Below are positions 15,200 to 19,209 of a stretch of DNA of 19,209 nucleotides, piece after piece (the stretch's first letter is position 1; each line of letters opens with the position of its first letter). The position numbers and the translations under genes were made by a program. The notes under the pieces are model-generated. The model saw only the letters and a program-made list of their open reading frames with translations. It was not told the origin of the DNA and ran no database searches. Origin of the DNA: Firmicutes bacterium CAG:124 (GTDB lineage Bacteria; Bacillota; Clostridia; Oscillospirales; Oscillospiraceae). Where the stretch lies: positions 1 to 19,209 of the forward strand of contig HF990559.1 of the NCBI GenBank assembly GCA_000432135.1. Reading direction: 5' to 3'.

Positions 15200-16934
15200 T
15201 TGTAAACAAACCTCTCAGGTTCAACGATATCTGCGCTTCTAGCTTCTTCGCTTCCTCATTCAAAGCTTCAAACTCCGCATTCAAGCCCAGCATAGTCTCT
15301 TTGAAATCAGCCTCAGTCATGCCGTCGTCCTCGATGACCACTCCCACGTAGCGCCCGGCGTTGAGGGAATAGTCCTGGTCGATAATGCCGTCCTCGCCGT
15401 CCAGCTTCGCCGCCTTGCACAGGCCGATCACATCCCGGTATTCGCCGTCGGGGAATCGCTCGGTCAGCCAGTCGATCTGGGCCTGCCAGTAGGCCTTCGT
15501 CTTGGTTTCCTTATCCTCAGCAGCTTCCGGAGCAGCCGCCAATGCCTCCCGATACTCCACAAGAAGTGCGACAAAGGCAGCAGTATCCCCATGATACAGG
15601 CGGGTGATGATTCCCAGGTTTTTGATCTGCTCGTCGCTGAACTTCCGGTGGGCTCGATCCACCTGCGTGAAAACGTTGCGGGCGTCGATGAACAAGATCT
15701 CGTTCTTTTTGTCCGTCTGGGGCTTGTGCTTGTCAAAGAACCAGAGCGTAGCCGGCAGGGTAACAGAGGAGAACATATTGGAGGGCAGCGTCACCATCTG
15801 GCTGATGATGCCCTCTTCGATCATCTTTTTTCGAATCTCATACTCGCTCTTGCCTGCGTCGGAAGCGGAGTTAGCCATAACCAGTGCCGCTTTGCCGTGC
15901 TCATTCAGGGCCGTGGCAAAGTAGCCGATCCACAGGTAGTTGGCGTTGGGAACCGTTTCTTTCTTGTCGGAGGCTTTTTTCGCCGACTTGGTGGAGTTGC
16001 GGGGAACGCCGTAGGTATTGAAGCGCGCATCACCGCTGACACGGTCAAAGGAGACCTCGTCCACGTTGAACGGCGGATTTGCCATGACGTAATCGAAGGC
16101 GCCGAAAGCGTTGTAGGGATCGGAGTAGAAGGAGTTGGCCTCGGTGATGTCGCCGCGCACGTTGTTGAGCAGCAGGTTCATTTTAGCCAGCTTCACGGTG
16201 TCCGGTTCCTTCTCTACACCGTAGCAGCGGAACTTCATCTGCTCCGCCTCGTTTGCATTGTGGGCGTGCATGTACCGCGCAGCCTGGACAAACATGCCGC
16301 CGGAACCGCAAGCGGGATCGAGAAATTTTTTATCGCCGGGCTGCGGGTCCAGCACTTCGACCATATACCGCACGACTGTGGCCGGCGTATAGAAGGTCCC
16401 GCCGTCCTTACCCTCTGCCAGGGCGAAGTTGCCGAGGAAGTATTCATAGATCTCGCCGAAGATATCAACGGTGCAGTTTTCGGGGATATCCTTGAAAATG
16501 CGGACGATGTTGGAGAGCAGCTCCGGCTCCTCCTCCGGCACGAGTTGGGCGTAGACCTCCTTGGGCAGCACACCCTCCATCTTGGGATTTTCCCGCTCGA
16601 TGGCCTCCATGGCCTTTTTCACCAGATCGGCCTTCTCCGCTGTGTCCGGCGCGTCATTAATAAAGTCATAATAGGCGCACTCTGGGAGGAAGAAGCCGCA
16701 CTTTTCGACCGCGATCTCCTTGCTGGTTTTCTCCATGCGGGTGCCGAGCCGCTTGGTATACTCCGCGTCGATCTCATCCTTGTGCTGCTTGAACAGAATA
16801 TCCGCATAGCGAAGGAAGATCAGGCCGAGGATCGGCTGACCGTATTTGTTCGCCGCCAAATGCGCACCGGAACGCAGCACGTCCGCCGCATGCCAGAGGT
16901 TGTCCTTTAAGGTTTTCAGTTCTCTATCTGTCAT
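15192..16934 (-). CDS. hsdM: Type I restriction methyltransferase subunit M
   Basis: A 580-residue N6-adenine DNA methyltransferase that protects host sites and is needed for restriction. The N-terminal helical domain is at about 1-165 (LKDNLWHAADVLRSG, ILGLIFLRYADI). FYTP at 181-184 is followed by the S-adenosylmethionine loop DPACGSG at 206-212. The catalytic motif NPPF is at 286-289. The C-terminal part has AEFEALNEEAKKLEAQI, a helix expected to bind HsdS. The start is taken at ATG 16934 after AGGTGA. An in-frame ATG at 16967 adds 11 residues without a better site. The preceding ATPase gene ends 48 bases upstream, with no terminator between. It overlaps the next gene by eight bases. GC-rich. 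Confidence 0.95.
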   Translation of the reverse strand: MTDRELKTLKDNLWHAADVLRSGAHLAANKYGQPILGLIFLRYADILFKQHKDEIDAEYTKRLGTRMEKTSKEIAVEKCGFFLPECAYYDFINDAPDTAEKADLVKKAMEAIERENPKMEGVLPKEVYAQLVPEEEPELLSNIVRIFKDIPENCTVDIFGEIYEYFLGNFALAEGKDGGTFYTPATVVRYMVEVLDPQPGDKKFLDPACGSGGMFVQAARYMHAHNANEAEQMKFRCYGVEKEPDTVKLAKMNLLLNNVRGDITEANSFYSDPYNAFGAFDYVMANPPFNVDEVSFDRVSGDARFNTYGVPRNSTKSAKKASDKKETVPNANYLWIGYFATALNEHGKAALVMANSASDAGKSEYEIRKKMIEEGIISQMVTLPSNMFSSVTLPATLWFFDKHKPQTDKKNEILFIDARNVFTQVDRAHRKFSDEQIKNLGIITRLYHGDTAAFVALLVEYREALAAAPEAAEDKETKTKAYWQAQIDWLTERFPDGEYRDVIGLCKAAKLDGEDGIIDQDYSLNAGRYVGVVIEDDGMTEADFKETMLGLNAEFEALNEEAKKLEAQISLNLRGLFTNE

Positions 16935-16982
16935 TACGCTTTCACCTACATTAATTTGGGGGATCAATATCCAAATAGGAAA

Positions 16983-18317
16983 TCAAGAATTGTTCTGCAA
17001 AAACATCACATCATAGATCGGCAGATACGTGATCTTACCGTTCGTCGTGATCTCGCGGGTATTGGACAGAACGAACGCCTTTTTCACGTGATAATCGTCG
17101 TTCTTTATAAAAGTGCTCAGCGCGCTGTGGACGGTGTAGTCCTTGCCGGATTTGACCTCGATGGGGATGGCGGAGAGGCTGTCGTAATCGTCGATCAGAT
17201 AATCCACCTCGCCCTTGCTGCGGTTATCGTAATAGAACAGCTTGTAGCCGTGCGCGGCCAGCTCCTGGGCCACCACGCTTTCATACACAGAGCCGAGATT
17301 GATCCCCGTCTCATCGTCCAGGATCGCACGTATATTGCTGCCGTACAAAACGTCCGTCAAAAGGCCTACGTCGTTCAAATAGAGCTTGAGCAGGTTTTTG
17401 CCGACAGACTGTGTTAGGGGAAAGACTGGGGTAGTGATCGCGTTGACGTCCAGGGCGATTCCCGCGGAGATCAGATATTCAAACTCATCCTGATAGTCGG
17501 AAAAACGCTTGCCTCGCTTGTCCTCGATATCCTGAAAGACCACCCGTTTCTTCTTGCTCTCCAGATTGGAGGGGATCATATCGTAGATCCTGCGGATCTT
17601 CAGCTTCTTGTTATTGTCCGCCTCGTACTTCGACGCGTCATCAGCATAGAACGCGCGGATATCCCGATGGATCGTCCTGACCTTTACGATGTTGGTGTCT
17701 GCAATAAAGGAGTTCACGGCGTCGGGCAGCCCGCCAATCAACAGATATTTCTTGAAGAGGTCCATCACCTTCCCGTGCATAGCTGCATCCAGGCTCTCAC
17801 CGGCAAGGAACTTCTCATGCATCATATCGATGGCGAACTGATTAAACCCGTTTGCCAACAGAAACTCCTCAAAATCCAGCGGGAACATGCGCTTTACTTC
17901 AATGCTTCCGATGGGGATCGAGGTGGTCTTCTTCAAGGTCACACCGAGCAGCGACCCGCTGGCGATATAGGTAAACCTGTCGTCCTGCTTTAAAAACTTG
18001 AGCATGGTCAGCAGGTGCGGATATGCCTGGATCTCATCAAGGAAAATCAGCGTGTTTTTCTTCTCTCCCATTCGCTCGCCGGCGATGGTACTGACTTGGA
18101 AATAGAAGTCCTTGACGGTGCGGACCTGCTCAAACAGCCGTGGACCGTTATAATCCTCCGCAAAGTTCAGCTCGATATAGTTCTCAAAGAACTGCTGCCC
18201 GACGTAGCGGATGATAAAGGTCTTTCCGATCTGCCGCGCCCCGTCGATAATCAGCACTTTGTTGGAGTCTGACTTCAAGTAGCTTTCGATATACGGCTGA
18301 ATTTTCCGATATAACAT
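16983..18317 (-). CDS. AAA_14/DUF4143 ATPase, first gene of the operon
   Basis: A 444-residue ATPase. GARQIGKT at 26-33 is Walker A, LIFLDEIQAYP at 90-100 is Walker B, and SGSLLG at about 120-125 is a sensor-like motif. This N-terminal part fits AAA_14. The C-terminal part fits DUF4143, with GEVDYLI (Glu370-Val-Asp372) and IPIEVKSGK (Glu387, Lys389), the pattern of a PD-(D/E)xK nuclease fold. Such proteins are common, poorly characterised and often found near defence or toxin genes. Start: GGAGGTG upstream of ATG 18317. Five earlier codons in frame (from 18332) would overlap that ribosome site. It is directly downstream of the main minus-strand promoter and 48 bases before hsdM, so it is likely co-expressed with the restriction genes, though it may be an older independent gene. 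Confidence 0.87.
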   Translation of the reverse strand: MLYRKIQPYIESYLKSDSNKVLIIDGARQIGKTFIIRYVGQQFFENYIELNFAEDYNGPRLFEQVRTVKDFYFQVSTIAGERMGEKKNTLIFLDEIQAYPHLLTMLKFLKQDDRFTYIASGSLLGVTLKKTTSIPIGSIEVKRMFPLDFEEFLLANGFNQFAIDMMHEKFLAGESLDAAMHGKVMDLFKKYLLIGGLPDAVNSFIADTNIVKVRTIHRDIRAFYADDASKYEADNNKKLKIRRIYDMIPSNLESKKKRVVFQDIEDKRGKRFSDYQDEFEYLISAGIALDVNAITTPVFPLTQSVGKNLLKLYLNDVGLLTDVLYGSNIRAILDDETGINLGSVYESVVAQELAAHGYKLFYYDNRSKGEVDYLIDDYDSLSAIPIEVKSGKDYTVHSALSTFIKNDDYHVKKAFVLSNTREITTNGKITYLPIYDVMFLQNNS

Positions 18318-18410
18318 AGCGCACCTCCGCACTTTTCAGCATAATCAACGCGCCGGGAAACACATAATTCAACTGGTTGCACATCTCGTGACAAACACAT
18401 TTCAATATCT

Positions 18411-18438
18411 ATTATACTCACAAAAACGCACAAATCAA
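18411..18438 (-). promoter_or_regulatory. Main promoter of the eleven-gene defence operon
   Basis: On the minus strand TTGATT (18438-18433), a 16-base spacer and TATAAT (18416-18411) form a near-consensus sigma-A promoter. The start would be near 18404, giving a leader of almost 90 bases before the ATPase ATG at 18317. No comparable promoter was seen in the short gaps between the genes downstream, so it may drive the whole array to 3758. Confidence 0.68.
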
Positions 18439-18496
18439 TAGCCGGTGCAAAATAAATATATCCCGTTGTCAAGACTGCAAATCCGATTATTGCACA

Positions 18497-18526
18497 TTGG
18501 ACTCTAGTGTAGCGCCGGGCTATCAT
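18497..18526 (+). promoter_or_regulatory. Promoter of the TnpV-like unit
   Basis: TTGGAC (18497-18502), an 18-base spacer and TATCAT (18521-18526) form a reasonable plus-strand promoter, back to back with the defence-operon promoter. The expected start near 18533 falls inside the inverted repeat at 18523-18562. Confidence 0.5.
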
Positions 18527-18562
18527 ATACGCGAAGGGAAACCAAAAACAATGCGTATATGA
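18523..18562 (+). repeat. 10-bp inverted repeat ending at the ribosome-binding site
   Basis: TCATATACGC (18523-18532) and GCGTATATGA (18553-18562) are perfect inverted copies with a 20-base, A-rich spacer. The left arm overlaps the -10 element and the right arm runs into AAGGAGG of the TnpV-like gene. It could be an operator bound by a dimer. It could also act on RNA, though the predicted start lies just after the left arm, so most transcripts may lack it. Confidence 0.55.
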
Positions 18563-18574
18563 AGGAGGCGCGGC

Positions 18575-18853
18575 ATGGAAAACAGATTTGCAGCAGCGCG
18601 GAGGCGGTATCTGCGCACGCACATGGACGGTATCTACACAGGGATGCTGCTGACGGGGACTCTAGAGCCGCATCTTGCCGAGATCGGCGAGTCGGCGCAG
18701 GCCATGTTTGACCGGCTCGTGGAGCAAATGAAGAAGGCCGAAGGCGTCACCGAGCAGCTGAAGGCTGAGAATCAAATGGAATGGGTGGGGTGGATGAACA
18801 GCATCCGCAGCCGAGCGGAGGAAGTTGTCCTTTCTGAGCTGGTTTATTGCTGA
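18575..18853 (+). CDS. tnpV: TnpV-like transposon protein, short form
   Basis: A 92-residue basic, helical protein. The middle and end match TnpV proteins of Tn4451-type and other Clostridia elements: RRRYLRTHMDGIYTGMLLTG, then EGVTEQLKAENQMEWVGWMN, then IRSRAEEVVLSELVYC. Typical TnpV proteins are about 115-120 residues with an N-terminal leader segment that is absent here, so this is a short variant or a 5'-trimmed copy. It has its own AAGGAGG ribosome site six bases before ATG, which favours a natural short form. TnpV function is unproven; it marks integrative elements. The next small gene starts ten bases after its stop. Confidence 0.78.
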   Translation: MENRFAAARRRYLRTHMDGIYTGMLLTGTLEPHLAEIGESAQAMFDRLVEQMKKAEGVTEQLKAENQMEWVGWMNSIRSRAEEVVLSELVYC

Positions 18854-18862
18854 GGTGTGGTG

Positions 18863-19015
18863 ATGTTCAAGTATAGAAGAAATCGAGTGTTAGCACTCTG
18901 CGCCAGCGAGCGACGGCTGCTGGTAAAGGCCCTGCTGTCCTTTCGGAACAAGCTGGTAGCAAGCGGCAAGCCCACCGAGGATATCAATGAGCTGCTGATC
19001 CGGCTGCTACGGTAA
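18863..19015 (+). CDS. Small basic protein after tnpV
   Basis: A 50-codon frame, ATG 18863 to TAA 19015, encoding a basic helical peptide that starts MFKYRRNRVLALCASERRLL and ends ELLIRLLR. GAGGTG at 18852-18857 provides a ribosome site right over the end of the TnpV-like gene. The codon use is GC-rich and protein-like, and the gene fills the space between tnpV and the terminator. Similar small proteins occur beside tnpV in Clostridia, as I recall. No function is known to me. Confidence 0.62.
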   Translation: MFKYRRNRVLALCASERRLLVKALLSFRNKLVASGKPTEDINELLIRLLR

Positions 19016-19033
19016 AAACTGAATAAGAGAAAT

Positions 19034-19071
19034 GAGCGTCTGCTTCTGAAAAGAGGCAGGCGCTTATTTTT
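19034..19071 (+). terminator. Intrinsic terminator of the TnpV-like unit
   Basis: GAGCGTCTGCTTCT (19034-19047) and AGAGGCAGGCGCTT (19052-19065) pair over 14 positions (three G-U) around a GAAA loop, followed by ATTTTTA. It lies 19 bases after the small gene's stop. Confidence 0.82.
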
Positions 19072-19072
19072 A

Positions 19073-19207
19073 TGGCATCAATTTTGCAGCCACACCGATG
19101 AAATCCGGAATGGAAATGGCATCAATTTTGATGCCATAGACGAAAAATGGCTCCATTTCGGAGCCACGAGCAGTCCTGCATAGGAAAATGGCTCCAATTT
19201 GGAGCCA
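19073..19207. repeat. Array of four short palindromes with AT centres
   Basis: Four related 19-20 base units lie in the last 135 bases. The first, 19073-19092, is an imperfect TGGCATCA...TGCAGCCA. The second, 19117-19136, is a perfect TGGCATCA-ATTT-TGATGCCA. The third, 19148-19166, is TGGCTCC-ATTTC-GGAGCCA. The fourth, 19189-19207, is TGGCTCCA-ATT-TGGAGCCA. All share TGGC...GCCA ends and an ATT core, but come in two arm types. The array may continue beyond the window. It follows a tnpV unit, so an origin of transfer, a regulator array or a chain of RNA hairpins are all possible. Confidence 0.7.
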
Positions 19208-19209
19208 AA

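Noticed and set aside
15591..16910. 439-codon open frame on the plus strand, opposite hsdM
   Set aside because: It is an antisense shadow of GC-rich hsdM codons. The protein has no motif, and the minus-strand frame holds DPACGSG and NPPF.
19073..19207. CRISPR array
   Set aside because: The units are unequal palindromes with irregular spacing (44, 31 and 41 bases between starts) and no uniform spacers, and no cas gene is present.

Overview
The window looks like chromosomal DNA of a gut-type Clostridia (Bacillota), probably Oscillospirales/Ruminococcaceae. This rests on strong GGAGG ribosome-binding sites, fairly GC-rich core genes, and families common in that group's mobile elements: a TnpV-like protein, a DUF6809-like protein and a tandem-HTH excisionase-like protein. 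The genus is inferred, not proven.

Layout. (1) 1-1288, plus strand: the last codons of an unidentified gene, a class II aldolase/adducin-family gene and a strong intrinsic terminator. (2) 1431-2369: a MerR-family regulator on the minus strand with a divergent promoter that has the 19-bp spacer typical of MerR targets. The promoter points at the 3' remnant of a tyrosine integrase instead of an intact target gene. The remnant lies beside the 3' part of a tRNA-Ser(CGA) and a terminator, a typical scar of integration at a tRNA. (3) 2370-3676, plus strand: a leader with four TTCTTGC/GCAAGAA heptamers, then two overlapping small genes (tandem-HTH protein, DUF6809-like protein) and a hairpin. (4) 18438 down to 3758, minus strand: one long, tightly packed, operon-like array of eleven genes. 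The order is AAA_14/DUF4143 ATPase, hsdM, RX4H (HEPN-like) protein, hsdS, AbiJ-NTD4-like protein, two unrecognised proteins, hsdR, GIY-YIG protein, SIR2 protein and HerA-like ATPase. (5) 18497-19207, plus strand: a divergent promoter, an inverted repeat ending at a ribosome-binding site, a short TnpV-like gene, a 50-codon gene, a terminator and an array of four palindromes running to the window edge.

How it may work. HsdM, HsdS and HsdR form a complete type I restriction-modification system. The SIR2-HerA pair matches a known NAD-depleting anti-phage system. The least familiar part is the set of extra genes inside the hsd operon: one between hsdM and hsdS, three between hsdS and hsdR. One has a clear RX4H motif, one an AbiJ-type N-terminus, and two carry an RH pair late in the protein. 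The placement recalls prrC, an anticodon nuclease gene inside a type I restriction locus and held inactive by it. The hypothesis is a restriction system with embedded abortive-infection back-ups plus SIR2-HerA downstream. The accessory genes are visibly more AT-rich than hsdM, hsdR and the first ATPase, so the operon looks assembled from separately acquired modules, flanked on both sides by mobile-element debris.
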